From Acidisoma sp965199065 (GTDB lineage: Bacteria > Pseudomonadota > Alphaproteobacteria > Acetobacterales > Acetobacteraceae): 64,000 nt of DNA. Made by a program: the position numbers and the translations under genes. This document shows positions 8,896 to 16,425 of the stretch, one piece after another; positions within the stretch are counted from its first letter, which is position 1; each line of letters starts with the position of its first letter. The notes beneath the pieces are model-generated. The model had not been told where the DNA came from, did no database searches, and saw only the letters and a program-made list of their open reading frames with translations. The DNA lies in NCBI RefSeq assembly GCF_965199065.1, contig NZ_CBDAQN010000003.1, positions 372,001-436,000 of the forward strand. The letters run 5' to 3'.

Positions 8896-10311
8896 ATGAA
8901 CAAGATCGACACGCGGCCGGCGGCGGGCGAAGGCGATGTCAACCACTCGCCGCGGCGGCGCGCCTGGGCGGCGGAGAACATCGGCGGGGCGAGCCGCGAC
9001 CTCATCGACCGCGATGCGGACGCCTTCCTCCACCAGTCGGTCTCCACCCCCTGCCTCAATGCCATCGCCCGCGCCGAGGGCATCTGGATCGAGGATGTCG
9101 CCGGCCGCCGCTACATGGATTTCCACGGCAACAACGTCCACCACATCGGCTATGGACACCCGCGCCTCAAGGCCGCCATCGCCGCCCAGATGGACGAGCT
9201 TCCGTTTGCGCCGCGGCGCTTCACCTGCGAGCCGGCGGTTCTCCTCGCGGAGAAGCTTGGCCGCATCGCGCCTCGCGACGCACGCGGCGGCCTCAGCAAG
9301 GCGCTCTTTACGACGGGCGGCAGCGATGCCGTCGAGGTAGCGATCAAGCTCGCTCGTGCGGCGACGGGGCGGTTCAAAACGATATCCTTTTGGGATGCGT
9401 TCCATGGCGCGGGCTTCGGCGCGGCAAGCGTCGGCGGAGAACAGATGTTCCGTAGCGGACCGATCGGGCCGCTCATGGTGGGCACCGAGCACGTCGCGCC
9501 CTTCGCCTGCTACCGCTGCCCCTACGGCTACCCCGACCTCGACGGCGGGCCGGACCTCGACCTGTGCCGCATGACGTGTGCCAACTACCTGGGCTATACA
9601 TTGGGCCGCGAGGGCGACGTTGCGGCCGTCATCGCCGAACCAGCCCGGGCCGTGCCCTTCCTCCCCCCGCCCGGCTACTGGCGCGTTGTAGCCGAGGAAT
9701 GCGCGAAGCATGGAGCGCTCCTGATCTTTGACGAAATCCCGACGGGTCTCGGCAAAACGGGCCGTATGTTCGCCTGTGAGCATGACGGCGTCACTCCGGA
9801 CATTCTGGTGATGGGCAAGGCGCTGGGCGGTGGCATTCTGCCGATCGCGGCGGTGCTGTGCCGGGAGGGGCTGGATGTCGCCGGGGCTTACGCCTTCGGC
9901 CACTACACGCACGAGAAGAACCCGGTGACGGCCCGGGCGGCGCTGACGACGATCGAGATCATCGAGGACGAGGGGCTGGTGGAAAATGCCGCGCGCGTGG
10001 GTGCGGCGGCGCTGACGCGATTGCAGGAGATGAAGGCGCGGCACCCGCTGATCGGCGATGTGCGCGGGCGCGGGTTGTTGCTGGGCGTGGAGCTGGTATC
10101 GGACCGCGAGACGAAGACGCCTGCGCCGGACGCCGCCGAGGCGGTGATGTACCGGGCGATGGATGCGGGGCTGAGCTTCAAGACGACGATGGGGAACGTG
10201 CTGACGCTGACTCCGCCGCTCATCGTGACCGAGGCTCAGATGACGCAGGCGCTCGATATCATCGAGGCGGCGATCGGGGCCGAGGAACGGACGGTTTCAG
10301 CGAGATGTTAG
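8896..10311 (+). CDS. pbfA: PLP enzyme of aminotransferase class III fold, probable (R)-1-hydroxy-2-aminoethylphosphonate ammonia-lyase (PbfA-like)
   Basis: 471 residues. PLP motifs: TTGGSDAVEVAIKLAR near 139, LIFDEIPTGLGKTG near 276 and the Schiff-base lysine Lys308 in VMGKALGGG. The N-terminal RDLIDRDADAFLHQSVSTP and the cysteine-containing CYRCPYGYPD insert resemble the class III proteins that recur in phosphonate operons and were shown (PbfA) to eliminate ammonia from 1-hydroxy-2-aminoethylphosphonate to give phosphonoacetaldehyde, the PhnX substrate. Position as third gene of this operon supports that role. It could alternatively be an aminoethylphosphonate transaminase, but the usual PhnW is a different class (V). 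No clear terminator is visible after it. Confidence 0.8.
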   Translation: MNKIDTRPAAGEGDVNHSPRRRAWAAENIGGASRDLIDRDADAFLHQSVSTPCLNAIARAEGIWIEDVAGRRYMDFHGNNVHHIGYGHPRLKAAIAAQMDELPFAPRRFTCEPAVLLAEKLGRIAPRDARGGLSKALFTTGGSDAVEVAIKLARAATGRFKTISFWDAFHGAGFGAASVGGEQMFRSGPIGPLMVGTEHVAPFACYRCPYGYPDLDGGPDLDLCRMTCANYLGYTLGREGDVAAVIAEPARAVPFLPPPGYWRVVAEECAKHGALLIFDEIPTGLGKTGRMFACEHDGVTPDILVMGKALGGGILPIAAVLCREGLDVAGAYAFGHYTHEKNPVTARAALTTIEIIEDEGLVENAARVGAAALTRLQEMKARHPLIGDVRGRGLLLGVELVSDRETKTPAPDAAEAVMYRAMDAGLSFKTTMGNVLTLTPPLIVTEAQMTQALDIIEAAIGAEERTVSARC

Positions 10312-10492
10312 CGGAGGTCATGGCATAATCCGGGGCGTCTGTCCAGTTTTTTGTTGTGATTTAGCAACTTTTTGAAGCGGGTGCGCATGCCGGGGAGATG
10401 CCGATGCGGAGTGGAACACGGCTTCTCCGGACGGACACTGGATCACGCAGCCGGTTCCCATCGGGGTTGAAGCCATCGGTAGCGCCGACAGT

Positions 10493-11386
10493 TCAGCGCA
10501 GCTGCCGGATTGCGCGCAGGCGCGGGCCGACCGTTCTTCCAATGCTGGGAATGAACTGCTTCGCAACCTTTATGATGCCGATGTCGCCGCCGCTTTTCCG
10601 GTAGTGCCAGTTCGTCACCATGCGCTTCATCACGTCGGCGGGATACTCGTCCCGGAACAGATGCAACAGGTTCTTGCTTGCGAAGATACTCCACAAATAG
10701 GAATCCTTCGGCGGCGCAAGCTCTTTCCAATAGCCGAGGTTGACGACGATGTTGTTCCACAGATGGAGCGTGTACGCTTCGCTGCACAGCTGTTCGCACT
10801 CCTGCCTCATTTCCGGCAGAAGCGGCTTCCAGAACGCGTCGAAATGAATCGGGAAAAACTTCGACGGCGGATAGGAGTTCCTGACGACGGTCTCCCGCCC
10901 GATCAACTTCGTGAGCAACCGCGGACCCGTCGCGCCCCAAACAAGATCCGTGTTTTTCAGGCGTTCCGTCTGCTCCAACAGCCTGGGAAAATACGGCGCT
11001 TTCGGATCAAGCCGCATTATTGCGCCACAAAGCCCTACCTCCGTCTCCCGTGCAAGAAGCGTGTCGGTCTCGCCGGCCGGCCAATCACGCAACGCCACGA
11101 GGTCCGTATCGATCCAGGTGCTATCTGTATGCTGAAACATCTTATAGCGGAAATAGTCAGTGAAATGCGACGTGTTCGGAACCCCCTTGTAGAGAAAGGC
11201 CCCTAGATCGCTGACCTGCGTGATCTCGCGGGCGTCCCGGCGAGCAATGCCGGGTGGAAGCCCGTCGAATTCCTCGAAGCTGTAGACGACGATATCGTGA
11301 CCGTCGGAGGCAAACGATGATAAACAGGCTTGATCCAGCGCAGGCATCCGCGCTCCAGACCAGAATGTTGCGACCGGCGTCGGCAT
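10493..11386 (-). CDS. Glycosyltransferase with DXD motif (alpha-1,4-glycosyltransferase-like sugar-binding region)
   Basis: 297 residues. The start MPTPVATFWSGARMPALDQA is followed by the sugar-nucleotide region SHFTDYFRYKMFQHTDSTWI and the metal-binding DXD at DTD in WIDTDLVALRDW (near residue 93). LHLWNNIVV near 208 matches the C-terminal conserved part of the family that includes capsular polysaccharide enzymes and Gb3 synthase. It is a GT-A type transferase, soluble and cytoplasmic, probably acting on a surface glycan. Donor and acceptor are unknown. It is an orphan, in a stretch with lower GC than its neighbours, next to the VapBC pair, which suggests acquired DNA. Confidence 0.82.
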   Translation of the reverse strand: MPTPVATFWSGARMPALDQACLSSFASDGHDIVVYSFEEFDGLPPGIARRDAREITQVSDLGAFLYKGVPNTSHFTDYFRYKMFQHTDSTWIDTDLVALRDWPAGETDTLLARETEVGLCGAIMRLDPKAPYFPRLLEQTERLKNTDLVWGATGPRLLTKLIGRETVVRNSYPPSKFFPIHFDAFWKPLLPEMRQECEQLCSEAYTLHLWNNIVVNLGYWKELAPPKDSYLWSIFASKNLLHLFRDEYPADVMKRMVTNWHYRKSGGDIGIIKVAKQFIPSIGRTVGPRLRAIRQLR

Positions 11387-11932
11387 TGCAATCTCCAGAT
11401 AAACAGGTTTGCCGGGCGACTACGGCAGCGCCGCAACCACGACGGGCGGAAGCTTGACCGTTCGCTTCATCGAATGCGCGCGTCGCCTGCGCGTCGTCGC
11501 GGCTAACGACCGCACGGCGGCCTCCGCCGCACCATCCCCGACGACCGCGCCGAAACGGCGCTCAGGCCGCATCTTCCGGGGCATCTTCCCGAACAGGCCG
11601 GCTGGCTCCAAAGCCTCAAGAACCCGCTTGAGCACAGTGACCAAAGCCGGACCCAAACTGGAACCCCATCCTCAGGTATGCATGATGAGCGAGCTTTACT
11701 CGCTCTAACGCGAGGGCTCTAGCTGTTGTGGCGGACTTCGTCCAGATCATGATGCGGACGTTCGTGTGCGGTCTCTCCCCTGTCCATGACCGTAGTCTCA
11801 TCTGGCAGGACAATCTGCGTCACCGCACAAGCAGGTTCCGCCAAGCGAATGTCGCAGAATGCAGGTGGCTTCCCGGTTGAAGTAGGTCCCGATCGAGCGT
11901 ATATACCTCTTGGATATACGTTAGAGGCCGCC
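11387..11932. other. Intergenic stretch without a convincing gene
   Basis: 546 bp between the glycosyltransferase start and vapB. Short frames exist on both strands (for instance minus 11420-11656 and plus 11409-11708), but they are basic, low-complexity and start at weak codons without ribosome sites. The right end holds the vapBC operator. Confidence 0.5.
11898..11920 (+). promoter_or_regulatory. Palindromic operator of the vapBC operon
   Basis: CGTATAT (11898-11904) and ATATACG (11914-11920) form a perfect 7-bp inverted repeat with a 9-nt spacer, ending 12 bp before the vapB ATG. Placement and symmetry fit the autoregulatory VapB-VapC binding site. The AT-rich arms could also overlap the -10 element. 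Confidence 0.65.
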
Positions 11933-12157
11933 ATGCTTACGCGCACATCCCTGTTTTTGTCCAACCGATCACAGGCCGTCCGGCTGCCGAAGGCGGTCGC
12001 CTTCGCGGAGAATGTCCGGGATGTGGTCATCGTCGCGGATGGTCCGCGTCGTATCATTGCGCCGGCCGAGGCAGCATGGGACGATTTCTTCGACGCGCCT
12101 GGAACAGACCTAGCGCCACGTGAGCAACCCGCGATGCAGGAGCGCGAGCGCCTCTGA
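11933..12157 (+). CDS. vapB: VapB-type antitoxin (AbrB/SpoVT-like)
   Basis: 74 residues from ATG 11933. MLTRTSLFLSNRSQAVRLPK is the swapped-hairpin AbrB DNA-binding start found in VapB antitoxins, including the signature NRSQAVRLPK. The C-terminal half, with DDFFDAPGTDL, is the toxin-binding tail. It neutralises the VapC nuclease encoded directly after it and represses the operon through the palindrome 12 bp upstream. Its stop and the vapC start share one base (TGATG), the usual antitoxin-first coupling. Confidence 0.92.
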   Translation: MLTRTSLFLSNRSQAVRLPKAVAFAENVRDVVIVADGPRRIIAPAEAAWDDFFDAPGTDLAPREQPAMQERERL

Positions 12158-12561
12158 TGCTGCGCTACTCGCTCGACACGAACCTCTGCATCCGTGTCCT
12201 GCGCGACCGGCCGGACGGTGTGCGAGCGGCGTTCAATGCGAATGCGGAGGCTCTGTGCCTCTCGGACGTGGTGCTCTATGAACTGCTTTACGGGGCCGAG
12301 CGATCAAACGATCCTCCGCGCATTCGACGCGAGGTGGAGCACTTCGCGGCCCGGTTGCAGGTTGTCCCCTTCGACAGCGAAGCGGCGGCGCATACGGCGG
12401 ACATTCGCGCGGATCTTGAGGGACGCGGCTGCGTGATCGGCCCGTATGATCTGATGATCGCCGGCCATGCCCGGAGCCGGGGACTGATCATCGTCACCGG
12501 CAACCTCGGCGAGTTCCAGCGCGTCCAGGGCCTAAGATGCGAGGATTGGCTGGCAGCATAA
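12157..12561 (+). CDS. vapC: VapC-type PIN-domain ribonuclease toxin
   Basis: 134 residues, standard for a PIN toxin. Acidic metal-binding residues are Asp7 (SLDTNLCI), Glu42 (YELLYGAE) and Asp98 (GPYDLMIAGHA); the fourth motif reads VTGNLGEF with Asn116 and Glu119, as in many VapC. VapC enzymes cleave tRNA or rRNA and stop growth when free of VapB. The target cannot be deduced. The two genes form a complete type II toxin-antitoxin module, with all key residues present. Confidence 0.94.
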   Translation: MLRYSLDTNLCIRVLRDRPDGVRAAFNANAEALCLSDVVLYELLYGAERSNDPPRIRREVEHFAARLQVVPFDSEAAAHTADIRADLEGRGCVIGPYDLMIAGHARSRGLIIVTGNLGEFQRVQGLRCEDWLAA

Positions 12562-12949
12562 TGCTCAACCCTGAGGCTTGCTCAAGAACCAGCAATCTAT
12601 TATTATATCGTAACTAGATTCTTAGCTTGATCGTTCTTTTGGTTGGGGCAGCAAATGACTAACAGCGTGCTTGAGCAGATAAATGATCTAGAGCATCCTT
12701 ATACTCCAGAGACAGCGACTTGTACGCGTCATGGCCCGACCCAGACTGAAGATGAGGGACACTTAATCAGCTTTGACTGACTAGGCTGATGCATATTCAG
12801 GGCGTTAGCTGGAAGGACGAGCACGCCCTCTCGTCTAGCCGGAACATTGCCAAACGCCACGGCCTTACCGCCAAGCTAAAGTTTCGCCACCTCCTCGCCC
12901 TGCGCCCGCACCACCCCCATCTCCGCGCGGCACCCCGAGGAGACGCACC
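12562..12949. other. Intergenic stretch, no gene seen
   Basis: 388 bp between vapC and the HPP gene. The left part is AT-rich (around 12590-12700) compared with the flanks and has no open frame worth calling. The last bases carry GAGGAG, the ribosome site of the HPP gene. Confidence 0.5.
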
Positions 12950-13501
12950 GTGCCAGGCCCCGCAGAACCCAACTCAGCGCTCGCACACTGGGTCATGCCA
13001 CCGATCGCCGCCGCCATCGTCCTCTGCGCCATCGGCGCGCTCGGGATCGGAGCCACTGACGCCTGGCTTGTCCCAAGCCTCGGCTCCGCCATCTTCGTCC
13101 AGGTCATGACACCCAAAGAACCGAGCGCCAGCCTCTGGAGCACGCTCCTCGGCCAGCTCGTCGCACTCCCCGCCGGCTTCATCGCCGTGTTCGTCTCCGG
13201 CGCCAATGCCGCCCCCGCCTTCCTCTCCGGCCATGCCCTGGAGCCCAGCCGGCTGGTGGCGGTCGCCATCGCCGTCATCCTCACCATCCTCGCCCAGCGC
13301 GCCCTCAAGGCCACCTGCCCCGCCGGCGGGGCCGTCGCGCTGCTGGTGGCGCTCGGCACGACGCCGCCGACCTGGCATGGCGCGCTGCTGCTCGGCATCG
13401 GCATCGTGCTGGTGACGATCCTCGGCGAGCCGTGCCGGATGCTCATCCTGCGCCAGGACAAAACCCCCGCCAAAGCCGAGGCCAAGGCGGCAGCGGATTG
13501 A
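12950..13501 (+). CDS. HPP-family integral membrane protein
   Basis: 183 residues with four to five hydrophobic segments. The family name comes from an H/P-P motif; here the equivalent region includes MTPKEPSASLWSTLLGQLVA, PAGGAVALLVALGTTPPTW and LLGIGIVLVTILGEPCR, all typical of HPP transmembrane proteins. Some plant and cyanobacterial members transport nitrite in organelles; the bacterial role is unproven. The start is GTG 12950, with GAGGAG 8 bp upstream. The cytoplasmic tail is Lys/Ala-rich. A small lipoprotein gene follows 31 bp downstream on the same strand. Confidence 0.82.
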   Translation: MPGPAEPNSALAHWVMPPIAAAIVLCAIGALGIGATDAWLVPSLGSAIFVQVMTPKEPSASLWSTLLGQLVALPAGFIAVFVSGANAAPAFLSGHALEPSRLVAVAIAVILTILAQRALKATCPAGGAVALLVALGTTPPTWHGALLLGIGIVLVTILGEPCRMLILRQDKTPAKAEAKAAAD

Positions 13502-13532
13502 CCGGCGACGGGGCCTGTGCCGGAATGACCGC

Positions 13533-13982
13533 ATGCGAATCATCCGCCGCGCCGCCTGCCTCGCCGTCCTCGTGCCGCTCGCCGCCTGCGCGGGCAACGG
13601 GCAGCTCTATCCGCAGCCCTATATCGGCAAAGGCGCGCCGTTCACCGCCTCGGCCGAGGATGTCGCCGCGTTCAAGGCGCGCACCATCCACGCGCCGGCT
13701 CGCGCCGATCTGCAGGACCTCGCCGAGGCCTATATCTCGCGCGAGGTCGAGCACCCGAGCAGCGTCAAATTCCAGAACGAGTTCCAGTCTACGGGCAAGA
13801 GCATCGCCATCTGCGGTCAGGTGACCTACCGGAACAAATACGATCAGATGACGGCGTGGCGGCCGTTCTTCGTTGAGTTCACCACCAAGGCGTCGAAGGG
13901 TACCGAAGCGCCCTACACCTACAACCCCGAAGATGAGCTGGCGAAACTCTGCGGGCCGCTGGCGACCACCCCCAGCGAATGA
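13533..13982 (+). CDS. Putative lipoprotein of unknown function
   Basis: 149 residues. The N-terminus MRIIRRAACLAVLVPLAAC is a lipoprotein signal with lipobox LAAC, Cys19. The mature part contains YISREVEHPSSVKFQNEFQS and AICGQVTYRNKYDQMTAW, which read like a small periplasmic beta-rich domain; a second pair of cysteines (CGQV, LCGPL) could form a disulfide. I cannot name a family with confidence. It follows the HPP gene by 31 bp and ends before an inverted repeat shared with the convergent gene. Confidence 0.75.
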   Translation: MRIIRRAACLAVLVPLAACAGNGQLYPQPYIGKGAPFTASAEDVAAFKARTIHAPARADLQDLAEAYISREVEHPSSVKFQNEFQSTGKSIAICGQVTYRNKYDQMTAWRPFFVEFTTKASKGTEAPYTYNPEDELAKLCGPLATTPSE

Positions 13983-13991
13983 AGTTCCTAG

Positions 13992-14013
13992 GTTCTTTCT
14001 TTCAAGAAAGAAC
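13992..14013. terminator. Inverted repeat between convergent genes, likely bidirectional terminator
   Basis: GTTCTTTCTT (13992-14001) and AAGAAAGAAC (14004-14013) pair over 10 bp with a 2-nt loop. It lies 10 bp from each flanking stop codon (13982 plus, 14023 minus). The stem is AT-rich with no following T tract, so it may act in both directions but weakly. Confidence 0.5.
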
Positions 14014-14022
14014 GGATCTTCT

Positions 14023-14508
14023 CTACTGAGCCGGCACCCAATAGCTCTGGAAGAACCCGCGCGCGTCGAGCGGCGCCGGATTGCTGGCGACGGCGTTCCC
14101 GTCGTGACAGCTCCACCGATAGATGGTGTCGTGCCCGGTGACATAGGCGGGGATGGAGGCGGCGTTCTGGTTGCCCTCGCACCAGTTGGCGGCAGAGGGC
14201 AGCGTGGGCGATGTCTCCGCCTTGCCGCAGGCGAGATTGGCTCCCCAGCTGCACATGAGCACCGCGCCGTCCATGCAGCGGAAGACCGTCATGTGCTCAA
14301 CCTCGGCGGCGGTCACGCCGGTGTAGCCGAAGGCCTGGGTCGCGGGGCCGACCAGCGACGGCGACAGAGGCCGCAGCGCGTCATCCGTGCCGATGCGGGC
14401 GCAAACGGCCTCGGGCGAGGTGAGCCTGTTCGACGCGGCGTGGGCGACCGACGCGCCGGCGGCCGAGGCCAGCGACAGCACAGAGAGAGCCGCGAGCAGC
14501 GCCCTCAT
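14023..14508 (-). CDS. Exported protein of unknown function
   Basis: 161 residues from ATG 14508. MRALLAALSVLSLASAAGAS with AHA before Ala/Ser is a cleavable signal peptide, so the protein is periplasmic. The mature part has five cysteines (VCARIG, FRCMDG, LMCSWG, LACGKA, NWCEGN and WSCHDG give six), suggesting disulfides, and the segment TGHDTIYRWSCHDGNAVA. No family recognised. The start overlaps the nagB stop by 4 bp (ATGA), so it is translated with nagB, although no functional link to amino-sugar metabolism is evident. Confidence 0.72.
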   Translation of the reverse strand: MRALLAALSVLSLASAAGASVAHAASNRLTSPEAVCARIGTDDALRPLSPSLVGPATQAFGYTGVTAAEVEHMTVFRCMDGAVLMCSWGANLACGKAETSPTLPSAANWCEGNQNAASIPAYVTGHDTIYRWSCHDGNAVASNPAPLDARGFFQSYWVPAQ

Positions 14509-15230
14509 CGGCCGGCCCTCAGCACCTGATCGGCGACAACGGTGAGGTGGGGATGGCCGACGAGCGCCGTCACCGGCCAACCGGGGTCGGGCTTGCCGTC
14601 CAGCAGCGCGCCAAGCGCCTCCGCCTTGGCCGCGCCGGACACCATCAGCAGCACGCGGCGGGCGGCGCGGATCATGCCGATGCCCATGGTGAGGCCGTGG
14701 CTCGGGACGTGGAAGCCGTCGGGGAAGTAGGCGGCGTTGGCCATGCGGGTTGCCTCCGTGAGCGGGACGACGTGGGTGCCGGCATCCCAGGCGGCGCCGG
14801 GCTCATTGAAGGCGATGTGGCCGTTGCTGCCAAGCCCGAGAATGGCGAGGTCGAGCCCCCCTTGCGCCGCGACCGCCGCGTCGTGCGCCGCCGCCTCGGC
14901 CGCGATGTCGGGCGCGTCGCCGCGCAGCAGGCGGATGTGGTCGGCGGGGATGTCCACCTCGTCGAGGATGTGGCGGCGGAGGAAGGCCGCGAAGCTGTGC
15001 CGGTCGGTGGGGGCGATGCCGACGTATTCGTCGAGGTTGAAGTAATGGGCGCCGACCAGCGCGATGTCGCCGGCCTCGGCGAGCGTCCGGAGCCGGGCAT
15101 AGAGGCCGATGGGGGTCGAGCCGGTGGGGAGGGCGATGGCGGCGTCCGGCGTCTCGGCGAGGAGGCTGGCCACATGCGCGGCGGCGCGGTCGGCGAAGGC
15201 GTCGCCGCTGTCGGTCCATTCGAGGTGCAT
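14505..15230 (-). CDS. nagB: Glucosamine-6-phosphate deaminase / 6-phosphogluconolactonase family protein
   Basis: 241 residues from ATG 15230, preceded by AGGAGTG. ALPTGSTPIGLYARL near 34, YFNLDEYVGI near 66, LAILGLGSNGHIAFNEPG near 135 and the histidine pair HSFAAFLRRHILDEV are the NagB signatures. NagB converts glucosamine-6-phosphate to fructose-6-phosphate and ammonia in the cytoplasm. NEPG and the LDEY loop favour a true deaminase over the related lactonase. No nagA, nagK or PTS genes are present nearby, so it acts outside a classic nag operon. The next gene encodes a small exported protein. Confidence 0.9.
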   Translation of the reverse strand: MHLEWTDSGDAFADRAAAHVASLLAETPDAAIALPTGSTPIGLYARLRTLAEAGDIALVGAHYFNLDEYVGIAPTDRHSFAAFLRRHILDEVDIPADHIRLLRGDAPDIAAEAAAHDAAVAAQGGLDLAILGLGSNGHIAFNEPGAAWDAGTHVVPLTEATRMANAAYFPDGFHVPSHGLTMGIGMIRAARRVLLMVSGAAKAEALGALLDGKPDPGWPVTALVGHPHLTVVADQVLRAGR

Positions 15231-15304
15231 CGGACACTCCTGTCTAACCCATGCGGGTGGAGCGCCTTCTACCGCCGCCCGGTGGCAGGCATCAAACCCA
15301 GGGG

Positions 15305-15667
15305 TCAATCGTCATCCCCGCCAGCGAAAGCCTCCATCCGCAACGGCCGCTTCTCGCCGAGCCAGGCGGCGTGGACGGTATGGTCGCGGGGATCGTCGCC
15401 GGTCTCGGGGTGGAGCAGGATGTCGAGCCCGTTGCGGTTGAGCATGAGCCAGGGGGCGAGGGTCGCGAAGAGGTCGACCGGGAAGGCGATCTGGAACATG
15501 GCGCAGGTGTGCGGCCCGATGGGCACCGCGTGCCAGCGCCCGAGGACGGCGCGCGGAAAGAGATCGGCCACGCGCTCCCGCAGGCGGGCGGCGGCGGGTT
15601 CGGTGACGCCGGGCTCGTAATAGACATGGGCGTGGAAATCGCGGATGTCGGAGAGTTCCGGCTGCAT
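15305..15667 (-). CDS. DOPA 4,5-dioxygenase family protein
   Basis: 120 residues, the family's usual length. DIRDFHAHVYYEPG supplies the His-x-His of the metal site near residues 12-14. GRWHAVPIGPHTCAMFQI near 43 and ILLHPETGDDPRDHTVHAAWLG near 82 give the remaining conserved histidines. The fungal and cyanobacterial relatives cleave catechols such as L-DOPA extradiol-wise; the bacterial substrate is unknown. It is monocistronic or loosely linked with nagB, 75 bp downstream on the same strand. Family call is firm, activity less so. Confidence 0.88.
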   Translation of the reverse strand: MQPELSDIRDFHAHVYYEPGVTEPAAARLRERVADLFPRAVLGRWHAVPIGPHTCAMFQIAFPVDLFATLAPWLMLNRNGLDILLHPETGDDPRDHTVHAAWLGEKRPLRMEAFAGGDDD

Positions 15668-15771
15668 CGGTGCTGAGTTCCTTCCCGCTCGGCGATCCTT
15701 CGTCGCGCGGCGGAGGGTAGCGCGAAACGCCCTGGCGCGTCATCCATCGCGCAGCAACACGAGGGAGGCCG

Positions 15772-16425
15772 ATGCCGATCAGAGAGACGCTGGACCGGAG
15801 CGCGTTCAATACGAGCCTGGAGTTGCCGTTCCAGCTGCGCCTCGCCGACTTCGAGCTGGCGCTGCAGGATGTGTATGACTTCTTCTACGACGTGAACCTG
15901 CTGTTCGAGGCGAAGGGCCTGCCGCGGCTGGATGACAATCTGCGTCCGGCGATTCTGTCGGGGATGCTGTCGGACATGCTCACCGCGAGCCTCGCGAAGC
16001 ATTCGCGGTCGCTGGTGCAGAACACGCACTTCAACGGCCACCCCGATCTGGTGGTGGGCGGGCGGTATCCGCGCAACGCGGCGCAGGCGGGGCTCGACGG
16101 GGTGGAGATCAAGACCACGCGCAAGCGGGGCGGCGCGGTCGACACGCATGGCGCGCGCGACCAGTGGATGTGCGTGTTCGTCTACGAGACGGACAACACA
16201 ACCGAGCCCGCTCAGGCGCGGCAGGCGCTGCGGTTCACCGAGGTGTATCTGGCGCGGGTGGAGACCACGGATTTCCGCCGCAACGCGCGCGGGGAACTAG
16301 GCACGCGCACGGCGACGCTGGACCGGGCCGGCATCCTGAAACTGCGCGCCGGCTGGGTCTACAAGCGGCAGCGCGCCGAGAGCGCGGACCGCCGTCCGCG
16401 CCAGACGGAGATACGCTTCGTCTAG
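15772..16425 (+). CDS. Type II restriction endonuclease, PD-(D/E)XK type
   Basis: 217 residues, start ATG 15772 behind GAGGGAGG. The sequence HPDLVVGGRYP (Asp92) followed by GVEIKTTRKRGG (Glu112, Lys114) is a PD-x19-ExK nuclease core, and the basic THGARDQWMCVFVYETD that follows resembles the beta-strand after the active site in restriction enzymes. It is paired tail-to-tail with a DNA methyltransferase gene whose last 43 codons overlap this gene's last 43 codons on the other strand. No recognition sequence can be deduced. An identity as restriction enzyme rests on the motif plus the methyltransferase neighbour. Confidence 0.85.
   Translation: MPIRETLDRSAFNTSLELPFQLRLADFELALQDVYDFFYDVNLLFEAKGLPRLDDNLRPAILSGMLSDMLTASLAKHSRSLVQNTHFNGHPDLVVGGRYPRNAAQAGLDGVEIKTTRKRGGAVDTHGARDQWMCVFVYETDNTTEPAQARQALRFTEVYLARVETTDFRRNARGELGTRTATLDRAGILKLRAGWVYKRQRAESADRRPRQTEIRFV

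Noticed and set aside
7945..10044. Minus-strand frame of 699 codons opposite phnX and the PbfA-like gene
   Set aside because: Antisense of strongly conserved genes, with repeated Arg/His patterns and no start or ribosome site.
11409..11708. Plus-strand 99-codon frame, and the minus-strand 78-codon frame at 11420-11656
   Set aside because: Weak start codons, no ribosome sites, basic low-complexity sequence; neither could be preferred.
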